From Bin87 sp965204905 (GTDB taxonomy: Bacteria; Chloroflexota; Dehalococcoidia; Lucifugimonadales; UBA3495): DNA of 64,000 bases. The position numbers were made by a program, and so were the translations under genes. Each line of letters starts with the position of its first letter. Position 1 is the first letter of the stretch. This document shows positions 1 through 8,694 of this stretch, piece by piece. Location: assembly GCA_965204905.1 (NCBI GenBank), contig OZ242042.1, forward strand, positions 3,534,001-3,598,000, in the 5' to 3' direction. Below the pieces are notes generated by a model. The model worked only from the letters and a program-made list of their open reading frames with translations. It made no database searches and had not been told where the DNA came from.

Positions 1-390
1 ACGCTAATCATCGAGGAACCCGAGTCGGCCCTTCACCCTGCCATGCAGGTGGAGTTCACTCGTCTGCTGGCGGCGGCGGTGAAGGCTGGCATCCGCATCA
101 TCATCACCACACATAGCGAGTGGGTGCTGGAGGAATTGGCTAACCTACTGCTGATGTCGGAGTTGCCTGAAGACCAGCGACACGGTTTTGAGGGCGCTGA
201 CCTGGCGCTCGGCCCCGAAGAACTAGGTATCTGGTCTTTTCAGCCCACCGAAGAGGGTTCGGTGGTAGAGGAGTTGTGCTTCGACGAAGAGGTGGGCAAG
301 TTCCCATCCGATGCCGGTTTGATCACTACTGAACTCTACAATCGTTACGCGAGAATTTCTAACCGGATAGAACGTCTAAAGGAGGGGTGA
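1..390 (+). CDS. AAA/OLD-like ATPase, C-terminal part (cut by window edge)
   Basis: The frame is open from the first base, so the start lies upstream. The visible 129 residues begin with a Walker B/D-loop (LIIEEPESALHP, residues 3-14), followed by an H-switch strand (IIITTHSEWVLEEL, about residues 33-46). This is the end of an ABC-type AAA ATPase of the AAA_15/AAA_21/OLD group, known from anti-phage and toxin-antitoxin loci. The stop overlaps the next start (TGATG), so the two genes are translationally coupled. Family level is fairly sure; a defence role is inference from family and context. Confidence 0.8.
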   Translation, partial: TLIIEEPESALHPAMQVEFTRLLAAAVKAGIRIIITTHSEWVLEELANLLLMSELPEDQRHGFEGADLALGPEELGIWSFQPTEEGSVVEELCFDEEVGKFPSDAGLITTELYNRYARISNRIERLKEG

Positions 391-875
391 TGCCGTCAAC
401 CGCAGTTGATGCAGTTATAGCGCACACCAACCCACAATCCCACGCTAGTACCTGTAACGATAGCGGTTGTTCATTGTCCCTTTCGGACGTCCCAACGCCC
501 AACGTGCTCGTCAGCATGGAGCATCCCGCATCCCCTGTTGCCACGGGCCAACCACACTGTGACTACCTGTTCGTCGGTGGGGACGATGATGTTGACGGTG
601 GCCCTTGGGTGGCGCCCATTGAGTTGACCACCGGAAAGAAACGTGCCAGTGAACTCCTGGCGCAGATACGCAGCGTTACCTCCATCGCTGATAGGTTGCT
701 GCCTCATGGAATAAAGTTCCGGTACAATCCCGTAGCGGCACACGACCGAAGCCTGCATCGTGATGATATTGCTGATCTGCGCAAACCTGCCAATAGGGTT
801 CGCTTTCGCGGTAAGCCCCCGAGCGTCCAAATCGTTCGGTGCGGCTCTCAACTGGCTAACGCACTGACTAATTGA
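390..875 (+). CDS. Hypothetical partner of the AAA ATPase
   Basis: About 161 residues. The ATG at 390 overlaps the ATPase stop and has GGAGG at 381-385, which decides this start over the GTG three bases earlier. The first 60 residues are low-complexity and Ser/Thr-rich. The rest looks like a folded alpha/beta domain (YLFVGGDDDVDGG, then WVAPIELTTGKKRASELL). I do not recognise a family. Tight coupling to an OLD-like ATPase suggests a two-gene unit in which this could be the effector or its partner; that is inference only. Confidence 0.65.
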   Translation: MPSTAVDAVIAHTNPQSHASTCNDSGCSLSLSDVPTPNVLVSMEHPASPVATGQPHCDYLFVGGDDDVDGGPWVAPIELTTGKKRASELLAQIRSVTSIADRLLPHGIKFRYNPVAAHDRSLHRDDIADLRKPANRVRFRGKPPSVQIVRCGSQLANALTN

Positions 876-979
876 ATAGTTTGCCCCAAGCTCTCGCCCC
901 ATCGTTTTATGGTATCCTTTCCCCCGCGCCGGTACGTTGCCGGCGCGTACCCTGTTAGCAAAACCCAGGAGGCCCGGCT

Positions 980-1666
980 TTGTACCAGACCGTCAGCGAC
1001 GCCACCCTGCAAGCCCTTGCCAAGATCGACTCTCCCAGCATCTGCAACGCCATCGAGGGGTTCAACTTCCGGCCCAAGAACGCCGGCTTCATGCTGCCGG
1101 AAATCAAGACCGTGTTTCAGGACTTCCCGCCCATCGTCGGCTATGCCGTAACCGGCGTGATCTCCGCCAACCGTCCCGAGGGACGCAGCGTGCCCCGCGA
1201 GGACTGGTGGGACCTGATCGTGTCGGTGCCGGAACCGCGCTTCATCGTGCTGCACGACATCGACAACCCGCCGCTGGGCGCCTACTGGGGCGAGGTGCAA
1301 TCCAACATCCACAAGGCGCTGGGCGCTCTGGCCGTCGCCACCGACGGCACCGTGCGCGACCTTGACGAAGTGCGGGAGTTGGGTTTCCAGTTCTTCGCCA
1401 AAGAGGTGTCGGTTTCCCACGCCTACGTACACATGGTTGACATGGGCATCCCCATCGACGTGGGCGGACTGACGGTATCCACCGGCGACCTGCTGCACGG
1501 CGACAAGCACGGCGTGACCAACATTCCCTTTGAGCTGGCCGACCGCATCCCCGACATGGTGGCGACCATTGCCGACTACGAACAGAAGACCATCGGCCTG
1601 TGCCAGTCCCCCGACTTCACGCTGGAAGCCCTCAAAGAAGTCGCCAAGATCACCCGCCCCTACTGA
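980..1666 (+). CDS. RraA-like / HMG aldolase family protein
   Basis: 228 residues from TTG 980, chosen because AGGAGG lies at 967-972, seven bases upstream. The RraA/4-hydroxy-4-methyl-2-oxoglutarate aldolase fold is recognisable from GEVQSNIHKALGALAVATDGTVRD (a variant of the family's GE...A...G.V.DG.vRD) and the following VSHAYVHM strand. Members are cytoplasmic metal-dependent lyases of keto-acid degradation; some regulate RNase E. The canonical Gly-rich G(E/D)..A.A motif is altered, so the substrate cannot be named. It is followed at 18 bases by a cyclophilin gene on the same strand. Confidence 0.75.
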   Translation: MYQTVSDATLQALAKIDSPSICNAIEGFNFRPKNAGFMLPEIKTVFQDFPPIVGYAVTGVISANRPEGRSVPREDWWDLIVSVPEPRFIVLHDIDNPPLGAYWGEVQSNIHKALGALAVATDGTVRDLDEVRELGFQFFAKEVSVSHAYVHMVDMGIPIDVGGLTVSTGDLLHGDKHGVTNIPFELADRIPDMVATIADYEQKTIGLCQSPDFTLEALKEVAKITRPY

Positions 1667-1683
1667 CGATAGAGCCTCTTCAC

Positions 1684-2436
1684 ATGACTGTACGCAGAAT
1701 ACTTGCCCTTTGCATCGTAACGAGCATCGCCGCGCTGGTGGTGGCCGGTTGCGGTTTCATTCCCAATCCCACGCTCGGCGAACCCACCGCGCCTGCTCCG
1801 ACGACCGTCGCTCCGGTCGCGGCGACCTCGGTTCCCCAGGCAACCCAAATCGCCGACACCGGCTCAGCATCCTCTGAGTCGGGCGCGTCAACGCCGGAGG
1901 TCGTGGTGAACCAGGGCCGTTCCGTCAAGCAGTGGTCGTCGCCGCCGCCGCTGACCATCGACCAGGCATCGTCCTACACCGCCGTGCTGAACACGTCGGC
2001 CGGGACGATCACTGTGGAGTTGCTGGCCAGCGAAGCGCCCAACACCGTGAACAACTTCGTTTTCCTCGCGCGGCAGGGCTTTTACGACAACGTAATCTTC
2101 CACCGCACCATCGAGGGGTTCATGATCCAGGGCGGCGACCCCACCGGCACGGGCGGGGGCGGTCCCGGTTATAGCTTCGCCGACGAGCCGGTGCAGCGTC
2201 CGTACTCTCGTGGCGTGCTGGCGATGGCCAACGCCGGGCCCAACACCAATGGCAGCCAGTTCTTCATCATGCACGCCGACTACCCGTTGCCCCCCAACTA
2301 CACCATCTTCGGGCAGGCGGTGGCGGGTCTGGAGACCATCGACGCCATCGCATCCGCTCCCACGCAGCCGGGAGGCGAGGGCTCCACCCCGGTGAACCCG
2401 GTGGTCATCCAGTCCGTGGAAATAGTTGGCCCGTAG
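1684..2436 (+). CDS. Peptidyl-prolyl isomerase, cyclophilin type, lipoprotein
   Basis: 250 residues from ATG 1684; an upstream extension of the frame would bury the signal peptide. The N-terminus is a lipoprotein signal with lipobox VVAGC (Cys near residue 23), then a Thr/Ser/Pro-rich linker to about residue 85. The cyclophilin domain follows: NTVNNFVFLARQGFYDNVIFHRTIEGFMIQGGD, then GPNTNGSQFFI. The FHR, Q and NGSQFF active-site elements are all present. It should catalyse proline isomerisation outside the cytoplasmic membrane. A shorter cytoplasmic paralogue lies at 60542-61078. Confidence 0.9.
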   Translation: MTVRRILALCIVTSIAALVVAGCGFIPNPTLGEPTAPAPTTVAPVAATSVPQATQIADTGSASSESGASTPEVVVNQGRSVKQWSSPPPLTIDQASSYTAVLNTSAGTITVELLASEAPNTVNNFVFLARQGFYDNVIFHRTIEGFMIQGGDPTGTGGGGPGYSFADEPVQRPYSRGVLAMANAGPNTNGSQFFIMHADYPLPPNYTIFGQAVAGLETIDAIASAPTQPGGEGSTPVNPVVIQSVEIVGP

Positions 2437-2452
2437 TCCCGGATACCTCTGA

Positions 2453-2540
2453 CGTCATTGCGAGCGCAGCGTGGCAATCTCGTTATGGCGGGAACGAACC
2501 CCGGCGAGATTGCCACGTCGCTGCGCTCCTCGCAATGACG
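2453..2540. repeat. Interspersed palindromic repeat, family A (complete)
   Basis: An inverted repeat whose arms read CGTCATTGCGAGCGCAGCG and, on the other side, its near reverse complement ending in CGCAATGACG, with GGCAATCTCG/CGAGATTGCC inside. Related copies lie at 29557-29648, inside a gene at 30862-30996, and as halves at 35808-35836 and 61254-61288. It sits between two co-directional genes and could form a long hairpin. Confidence 0.85.
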
Positions 2541-2565
2541 AAAGAACGCGCCGCTGGAGGGCGTT

Positions 2566-3384
2566 ATGGCTTTTGAAACGTTGTTGTATGAGGAACGGGA
2601 CGGCATTGGCTACCTGACCCTGAACCGGCCCGAGAAGTTGAATGCCCTCAGCCCGACGCTGATATCCGAGTTCCGCGAGGCGATGGAGGCCATCGAGGCG
2701 GACCCGGACGTGCGGGTGGTGATCCTGACCGGAGCGGGCCGCGCGTTCTCGGCCGGGTTCGACATCGAGAGCGAGGCCAGCGGGCCAAGTGGAGAGCCGC
2801 TGTCGGTGGATGGGCGACGCTCCCGGCTCAAAGCCAACATCGATACCTTCCTGATGGTGTGGAACCTGAGCAAGCCGGTGATCGCAGCCGTCAATGGCTA
2901 TGCCCTGGGCGGCGCGTGCGAGTTGGTGCAGGTGTGCGACGTGAAGATCGCGTCGGACCGGGCCATGCTGGGCGAGCCGGAGATCCGCTTGGGCTACGGC
3001 GCGCCGTTCCTGATCACGCCCTACTCGCTGAACCTGGCGCTGGCCAAGGAGATGATGCTCACCGGCGACATCATCGACGCGCACGAGGCGGCGCGCATCG
3101 GTATGGTGAACCGGGTAGTGCCCCACGACAACCTGATGGCGGAATGCGAGCGAGTGGCGCAGAAGATGCGCGGCGTTTCGGCCATCGGCATCAAGACCAC
3201 CAAGCTATCGGTGAATCGGGCATTGGAATCGGCGGGGTTCCTATCGGCGCTCAATCACAACCTGGAGTTGATGACGCAGTTCGACACGGCGGAGACGCCG
3301 GAGCACGCCGAGTTCGCGCGCATCCGCGAGGAGAGCGGCTTGCGGGCCGCGCTGGAGTGGAGCCGCTCGCGGTTTCCCGATTAA
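2566..3384 (+). CDS. Enoyl-CoA hydratase/isomerase (crotonase family)
   Basis: 272 residues, ATG 2566 with a GGAGGG-type Shine-Dalgarno at 2554-2559. The crotonase fold is clear: LNRPEKLNALS near residue 18, the first oxyanion-hole strand GAGRAFSAGFD near 55-66, then AAVNGYALGGACELVQVCD with the Glu expected for hydratases, then GEPEIRLGY with the second acidic residue. Both catalytic carboxylates seem present, so hydration of an enoyl-CoA is likely, although the family also includes isomerases and hydrolases. The last four bases overlap the convergent coiled-coil gene. Confidence 0.88.
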   Translation: MAFETLLYEERDGIGYLTLNRPEKLNALSPTLISEFREAMEAIEADPDVRVVILTGAGRAFSAGFDIESEASGPSGEPLSVDGRRSRLKANIDTFLMVWNLSKPVIAAVNGYALGGACELVQVCDVKIASDRAMLGEPEIRLGYGAPFLITPYSLNLALAKEMMLTGDIIDAHEAARIGMVNRVVPHDNLMAECERVAQKMRGVSAIGIKTTKLSVNRALESAGFLSALNHNLELMTQFDTAETPEHAEFARIREESGLRAALEWSRSRFPD

Positions 3385-3953
3385 GCGTCGGAGTTCTCCG
3401 AGCGCCCGTTGCCGTTCCGCTGCGCTAGTTGTAGGATAGCGTCCAGCAGGGCTTGTTGAATGGCGGCGTTTTGCTGGCGCTCTTCAGCTACTTCTCGCCG
3501 TTCTGCACGAAATTCGTTGATGATCTCGGCGAACATACGAACGGCTTCTTCCCGTTCTGCATTAGCTTGTCGCAACGCTTCCTCACGTAGCTCAATTAAT
3601 CGAGCTGTGCTTTCCTCGTTGCGCTTGCGTGCCTCTATCAACTCCAGTTCCGCTTGTTGCCGCGCCTCTCGTTCCTCGTTGAGTTTTCTGCGCATGATAG
3701 CTCTGTCGTAACCTCCCTTGAGCGCGCCTACGGCCAGCGCGGCGCCCCCGGATTGCAGCAAGATTTCGACGGTTATGTAACGGGCAACGATGCCCGGGTT
3801 GCATAGTCCGTTGGCCGCGGCGACAGCCGTACAGGGCGCCTTGGTGATATACCATATCGTCCATACAACCGCCGCCGTGGTCAAGCCCAGCAGAATCGGG
3901 GCACCCCAATCCAGCGCAAAATCGCCCACTTGCTGCCGGGCCCGCGCCAGCAT
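3381..3953 (-). CDS. Two-TM membrane protein with long C-terminal coiled coil
   Basis: 190 residues. Two hydrophobic segments (about residues 17-35 and 57-80) precede a charged helix (residues 87-165) rich in Glu/Arg/Ala with heptad character, e.g. RRKLNEEREARQQAELELIEARKR. No family recognised. It starts one base after the stop of the garR-like gene, so the two are probably co-transcribed. A protein of the same layout (two TM, then Lys/Glu-rich helix) is at 37702-38166. Function unknown. Confidence 0.7.
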   Translation of the reverse strand: MLARARQQVGDFALDWGAPILLGLTTAAVVWTIWYITKAPCTAVAAANGLCNPGIVARYITVEILLQSGGAALAVGALKGGYDRAIMRRKLNEEREARQQAELELIEARKRNEESTARLIELREEALRQANAEREEAVRMFAEIINEFRAERREVAEERQQNAAIQQALLDAILQLAQRNGNGRSENSDA

Positions 3954-3954
3954 A

Positions 3955-4851
3955 TCAGCCGCCCCGGTTCACCTCCACGCCGGCCAGTTTCTCGATGAAG
4001 TGCAGGATGGCCGCGTGATCGGCTTCCTGCTCGCCGTCGTTGATGAGCGAGCCGAGCATCTGCTGGACGAGGGCTGTCACGGGCAGCGGCACGTTGAGCT
4101 CGCCGGCGGTCTGCAGCACGTTGCGCAGGTCCTTTTGGTGCAGGCGGATGCGGAACCCCGCTCGGAAGTTTCGGTCCAGCATCATGGGCGCTTTGGCTTC
4201 CATCACCGCGCTGCCGGCCAGGCCGCCGCGAATGGCGTTGAACACCCGCTCAGGATCGACGCCGGCTTTCTGGGCCAGCACCATTGCTTCGCTGAGGGCT
4301 TCGATGTTGGCGGCCACGATGATCTGGTTGGCCAGCTTGGTGATGTTGCCGGCTCCAACGTCGCCGGTGAGCACTACGTTGCCGCCCACCACGTCCAATA
4401 CGACCTTGCAGTCGTCGAACACCGCCTCGTCGCCGCCCACCATGACGGCCAGGGTGCCGGCGATGGCTCCGGGCTCACCGCCACTGACCGGCGCGTCCAG
4501 GAACTTCACGCCTTTCTCGTCGCACGCCGCGCCTATCTTCTGGGACATGGACGGGGCAATGCTGCTCATGTCGATGATTACCGAACCCTGCTCGGCGCCT
4601 TCAAGCACGCCGTCGGGACCCAGGATCGCCCGCTCGGAATCTGCCGAGTCGGGCAGCATGGTGATGGTGCGCACGTTGCCCGCCGCCGCGCTCGCGGGCG
4701 AGGATGCCGCGGTCGCGCCCTCGGTAGCCAATTCTTCCATCGGCTCACCGACGATGTCATAGACCGTCAACTCGTAGCCGGCGGCCATCAGGTTGCGGGC
4801 CATGGGCTTGCCCATGATACCCAGCCCGACGAATCCAATCCGCTCTGCCAT
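3955..4851 (-). CDS. garR: 2-hydroxy-3-oxopropionate reductase / beta-hydroxyacid dehydrogenase
   Basis: 298 residues. The ATG at 4851 is chosen because GGAGGAAAC lies just upstream and the Rossmann motif GFVGLGIMGKPMARNL starts at residue 6. The substrate motif DAPVSGGEPGAIAGTL and the catalytic-lysine region GNITKLANQI (Lys near residue 170) are both intact. The family reduces tartronate semialdehyde or oxidises 3-hydroxyisobutyrate with NAD(P); sequence reading alone cannot separate these. Cytoplasmic; precedes the coiled-coil membrane gene in one transcript. Confidence 0.85.
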   Translation of the reverse strand: MAERIGFVGLGIMGKPMARNLMAAGYELTVYDIVGEPMEELATEGATAASSPASAAAGNVRTITMLPDSADSERAILGPDGVLEGAEQGSVIIDMSSIAPSMSQKIGAACDEKGVKFLDAPVSGGEPGAIAGTLAVMVGGDEAVFDDCKVVLDVVGGNVVLTGDVGAGNITKLANQIIVAANIEALSEAMVLAQKAGVDPERVFNAIRGGLAGSAVMEAKAPMMLDRNFRAGFRIRLHQKDLRNVLQTAGELNVPLPVTALVQQMLGSLINDGEQEADHAAILHFIEKLAGVEVNRGG

Positions 4852-4940
4852 TATGTTTCCTCCATTCGTTGGTTGCCGTTCCGCGCGCGGCGGCACGACC
4901 GTATTTTCGTATCTCAGCAGCATTATACCCGCAATGCGAC

Positions 4941-4946
4941 TATAAT
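4941..4946 (+). promoter_or_regulatory. TATAAT -10 element of the methylase gene
   Basis: A perfect TATAAT ends 13 bases before the ATG at 4960, predicting a leader of only a few bases. No good -35 is seen. Similar close spacing is found at mutS2 and at 29696. Confidence 0.5.
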
Positions 4947-7395
4947 CGGCCTGTCCGAAATGACTACCGCCCGCGAACACGAACAAACCTTGAATGTCTG
5001 GCTGGCCGGGCTGCTGCGAGAGCGGGGATTGAACGCACGACCGGAGGTTACACACGCCGGCATCGGGCGTGTGGACGTGGAGGTACGCATCGGGCCGGCG
5101 GTGATTGCGGTGGAGTGCGAGCATGGCCAGTCGGCAGCGAAGCAGACCGAGGCCATCGGCGACGCTGACCGGCGCCTGGAACAGGGGTTGGCCCACGGCG
5201 CGGTGGCCGTCTGCTATCCCGACGCCACCAGTGAGCAATCTCTGCCCGACGCCCAGTTCGTATGGACGGTGCGCGATAGCGCCGATGCTCCGCCCAACTG
5301 GACAGAAGGCAATCTGGACCAACTGGTCTCAGTGATAAGGTTGACGCCGGCGCAGCTGGGCAATCCCGACTACGCCGCCGCCGCGCTGTCCAACAGCCTG
5401 GACGAGGCCGTGCGCCGCCTCAGCGAAACGCAGAAACGGCTGCTGGCGCAGACGCTGGACCTGCCGGCGGCCAATGGAACCAGGCTACCAAGCGCGCCCT
5501 GCTGGTATTGGCAACCGCCGTGATGTTTCACTCTCGGCTGGACAGCCACTTACCGGAGATGCGACCCGAACTGGATAGCAGATCAAACCCGCCGGAACCT
5601 TTCACCGGCCCCTGGCCGCCGCAGATGGCGCACCAATGCCTGGACGCTGATGACCCCATCGGGGCGTTTCGGGACGCCTGGAATCTGATACTGGCGCTGG
5701 ACTACAAGCCGATTTTTGAGACGGGACGGGCAGCGGTGCAGGCGTGTCCGCCCGACCCTGCCTTTGCCGACGCCATCCGTGATACAGCCCGGGCCGCCCT
5801 GGCGGTGGCGCAAAATATCGCCGGACTGCGCCACGACCTGCTGGGTCGCATCTTTCACACCGTGCTGGATACGGCCCGCTACGACGGTTCCTTTTACACT
5901 ACTACTGCCGCAGCGACATTGCTGGCCGGGCTGGCCCTGCGGGAGGATACCTGCGATTGGCGGGACGCGGACGCCGTCGCCAGGCTACGCATCACCGACC
6001 CGGCGTGTGGCACCGGCACGCTGCTGATGGCCGCCGCCGAGCGCATCCGCGATCTGGCGCCGCAGACCGACGTGGACGAAGGCATCGCCCGCGCGCTGAT
6101 TGAGCAGGTGTTCACCGGCTACGACGTGAACCTGACGGCAACGCACATGGCCGCGACCACCCTGGGCTTGCTGTCGCCCACCACGCAGTTCCGCAACATG
6201 AAAATCGGGCGCACTTTCCTGGGTGTAGATGACGCCGGCGACGCCTACCTGGGATCGCTGGAGTTTCTGGACCGGCAGCCGATGCTGATGCCCTGGCCCA
6301 ACGCGGCACAGTCGGTGACTCAGGTGGACAGCGGCGAGACCATGGCCGCCGCCGAGCCGGCCGACCTGGTGATTATGAACCCGCCGTTTACTCGCGACAG
6401 TCTGCGCCACGACCAGTTCAGCCGTGAGGACGAGCGCAAGATCAAAGACCGGGAAAAGGCGCTGTTCGCTAATAAGCCCGTGCATCTGTCCAATAACGGC
6501 GGCCCTTTCCTGTACCTGGGCGAGTATCTGGCCAAACTCGACACCGGGACGATGGCGGTGGTTCTGCCCATGGTGGGTGCGACAAACTATGCAACTGCGG
6601 GTATGCGCCAACATCTTGCCCAGAGATTCCACGTCGAAACTGTCGTAACGTCGCACGACCCGGCGCGCATCTACTTTTCCGAAAACACCGATATCGGCGA
6701 AATGCTGGTAATCTGCCGGCGGTGGCCAGCCGGCAAGGGAGCTAAACCGCCGACGCGGGTAGTCAATCTGGCGGTGAACCCGGCAACGCCGGCGGAGGCA
6801 ATCAGCGTGGCGTGGGCTGTTGAGAACGGCACGGTGTCGAATCAAGGCTACGGCACCTTGCAGGAATGGCCGGAGTCCAGGATTGCCGCCGGTGATTGGG
6901 GTGCGGTGCAATTTCTCTCCCAGTACCTGTGCGAAAAGTTCGTTGCGTTGCGGGATGGCGGACTGTCCCAGTCGGTCGCTCTGGGCAACATTGCCAACGT
7001 TGGGCCGGCAGGTCAACGTATCAGGGACGCCTTCACCCGGTCGGCGATGCCGGACGCTCAAGGCCGGGTTGCACTGTGGCAGCATGATACGGAAGTAACG
7101 CAGTCAATGGCGGCCAAGTGGGATACCCACATCGTCGCCAAGCCGCCGAAAGCGCACTTGGCAGATAGTTACTGGCGGCAGCGCGGTACTTTGATGCTGC
7201 CGCAAAGGATGCGTCTCAACACGGTTCGGACGCTTTGCGCCAAACTGGACACGCCGGCGTTGGGTTCGTTGTGGGCGCCTTGCCGATTTACTATCGTGGA
7301 GCCCAGTAAAGAGGTTTTGGAAAAAGCGTTATGCGTGTATCTGAACTCGTCCATAGGCATACTCGCATTGTTGGGCAACCGCACCAACAAGATAC

Positions 7396-7405
7396 CGTCG
7401 TATCC
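7396..7405. repeat. Target-site duplication, left copy (10 bp)
   Basis: CGTCGTATCC at 7396-7405 recurs at 15438-15447, immediately outside the two inverted repeats. An extra shared C makes the duplication 10 or 11 bp. Both copies encode the same methylase residues (PSYP). Confidence 0.9.
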
Positions 7406-7423
7406 GGCCTTGCCCGTAAAATC
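7406..7423 (+). repeat. Left terminal inverted repeat (18 bp)
   Basis: GGCCTTGCCCGTAAAATC, the exact reverse complement of 15420-15437. The core TGCCCGTAAA recurs inside both ends of the element. Confidence 0.92.
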
Positions 7424-7563
7424 GTACTTGCCCGAAAAGTCAGAATTCTGCCCGAAAAGTCCAAACTCTGCCCGAAAAGTAGGGCAAATCTAGGAAAGCA
7501 GACCTTGCCTGTAAAATCAGAGATTTTGTGGACTTTACAGGCAAGCGGGTGATGTTTCGGGCA
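7411..7563. repeat. Left subterminal iterated repeats and hairpin
   Basis: Copies of TGCCCGWAAAnTC start at 7411, 7429, 7449 and 7469 (spacing 18, 20, 20). They are followed by a perfect hairpin, CTTGCCTGTAAA at 7504-7515 against TTTACAGGCAAG at 7534-7545, and an inverted core TTTCGGGCA near 7555-7563. Iteration of the terminal core at about two helical turns suggests binding sites for a recombinase. The repeats contain the false stop of the truncated methylase frame. Confidence 0.8.
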
Positions 7564-8160
7564 AAGTGCTTCAACACGGCCTTGCCGATCAGATGGAATA
7601 TGGCGCCGGGGTTGCGCATCACTCGTCGCCGTCCGCGTGAGGCCGGCCATCGGACATGTGCAGAACGCCAGCCTTGCTGTCGTAAGTCGTTTTCATTTTG
7701 TTTGCTCCACTAGGTCCCTCTTTGAGGGGACTATTCACGGCTTTAACCGTTCTTGGAAGACTAGAGCAGATTAAAGAGCAAACAAATCCCTTTACCCGGC
7801 CACTGAGAATAGATGCCGTACGCATCGCATTGAATCCGTACGATGCCAGTGCTTGAAGGACTGCACGCTATAGCGGTCACGGCTGTAAACGCCAATCCGG
7901 GAAGCGTTTTTCTTAGCAATTTCATGTGGCACCAACGACCATGTATACGTACGCATTGACATGTTTGTTGGGATGGTGACTTGTCCATCCATCCGACATC
8001 GGCATCTACGAAACTTTCTGCTTATAACTGGAACTACGAGATGGCCTTCCAACTTTGGTGAAGGGGTCGGCTATGACTTTACCACAGGTCGATGCGCGGT
8101 GGGCCATCTATGCGAACGAGGCGAGGGCCCGCAGCATGGCGACTCGGGCCGTTCGCTAGG
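7494..8160. other. Gene-poor stretch inside the element
   Basis: After the subterminal repeats I see no convincing gene. The stretch contains the first copy of an imperfect direct repeat (8015-8096). In one frame that repeat reads SAYNWNYEMAF(Q/H)LW then stop in both copies, possibly the remnant of a lost gene's end. Confidence 0.5.
8015..8096 (+). repeat. Imperfect direct repeat, copy 1
   Basis: The first 37 bases (8015-8051) are identical to 10594-10630, and similarity continues for about 45 more bases with scattered differences. The two copies bracket the XRE-ImmA operon and the small gene 8161-8571. Confidence 0.85.
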
Positions 8161-8571
8161 TCAGATGGACAATGGTCCAGAAACCGGCGGATGTTGCTCC
8201 AACAAGCCTTGCCGCTTCGCTTCCTCCATAGTTGCGCGAGCGGTGTCTGCCAGAGATATTGCGCCGCCAGTTGCCTTGTCCAGCAGTGTTGCGACCCAAA
8301 AATTCGGTGTGCCGTCCTTTCTGATGTAACCGGGAAAGGGAGTCAAATCCGTTACTCGGGCGTATCCCCTACGGCGTCTCCCGCCGATGGGTCTCCCGCG
8401 CATGTCGTATTGCTGTTTCTCCTCCATGACCAGGGCGGGTATTGCCCCATCAGTTTCGAGGTAGATTTCATATTTCCTGTCGGGACATACGTATCGGGTT
8501 CCGGACTTGCGCCAGACTTCGGCGGTGTTGAACTGAATCAAGGTGGATATTGTTCCGCTGTCTATCATCAT
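8161..8571 (-). CDS. Hypothetical cargo protein
   Basis: 136 residues, ATG 8571 (or 8568) with GGAG about 11 bases upstream. The sequence is mixed alpha/beta with no membrane segment or recognisable motif. It starts MMIDSGTISTLIQFNTAEVW, contains a charged loop GGRRRRGY and ends in a Pro-rich tail. It lies downstream of the XRE-ImmA gene on the same strand and could belong to its transcript. Function unknown. Confidence 0.5.
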   Translation of the reverse strand: MMIDSGTISTLIQFNTAEVWRKSGTRYVCPDRKYEIYLETDGAIPALVMEEKQQYDMRGRPIGGRRRRGYARVTDLTPFPGYIRKDGTPNFWVATLLDKATGGAISLADTARATMEEAKRQGLLEQHPPVSGPLSI

Positions 8572-8694
8572 TGTGTCATCTCCAACTGACCTTGAGGATA
8601 AGCCCAGTCGTGGCAGTTTTGGCGTCGCTCATCGTCGTACAGAAATGTCTGCCATACCGCCTGTCGCCGTCATTAGACAGAAAAATGACGGAGC

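Larger units (their letters stand above)
4960..7493 (+). pseudogene. N6-adenine DNA methylase / restriction protein, 5' part, frameshifted and interrupted
   Basis: Starts at ATG 4960. Residues 1-170 look like an N-terminal nuclease-like or specificity domain (VDVEVRIGPAVIAVECEHG resembles a PD-(D/E)xK core). The frame breaks near 5478: before it reads ...LDLPAANG, after it, in another frame, NQATKRALLVLATAVMFHSRLDSHL. One missing base in GGAACC explains this. The second frame runs to 7493 with methylase motif I DPACGTGTLL (5998-6027) and motif IV NPPF (6379-6390). The last 29 codons after 7405 are transposon-end sequence. The true 3' end is at 15448-15715. Repairing both lesions gives 904 codons. 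Confidence 0.85.

Noticed and set aside
848..1510. 220-codon minus-strand open frame
   Set aside because: Antisense to the RraA-like gene, no start signal.
1600..1683. Longer N-terminus for the first cyclophilin
   Set aside because: It would overlap the previous gene and hide the lipoprotein signal that starts at 1684.
4960..5523. Independent 187-residue gene
   Set aside because: Its last residues are out of frame with respect to the methylase sequence that continues in the next frame; better explained by a one-base loss.
7411..7490. Short repeats resembling a CRISPR array
   Set aside because: Units are only 20 bases including the variable part, the conserved part matches the element's terminal repeat, and no cas gene is near.
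7961..8589. Two plus-strand frames (122 and 165 codons)
   Set aside because: Antisense to the hypothetical gene 8161-8571, which has a ribosome site; composition is poor.
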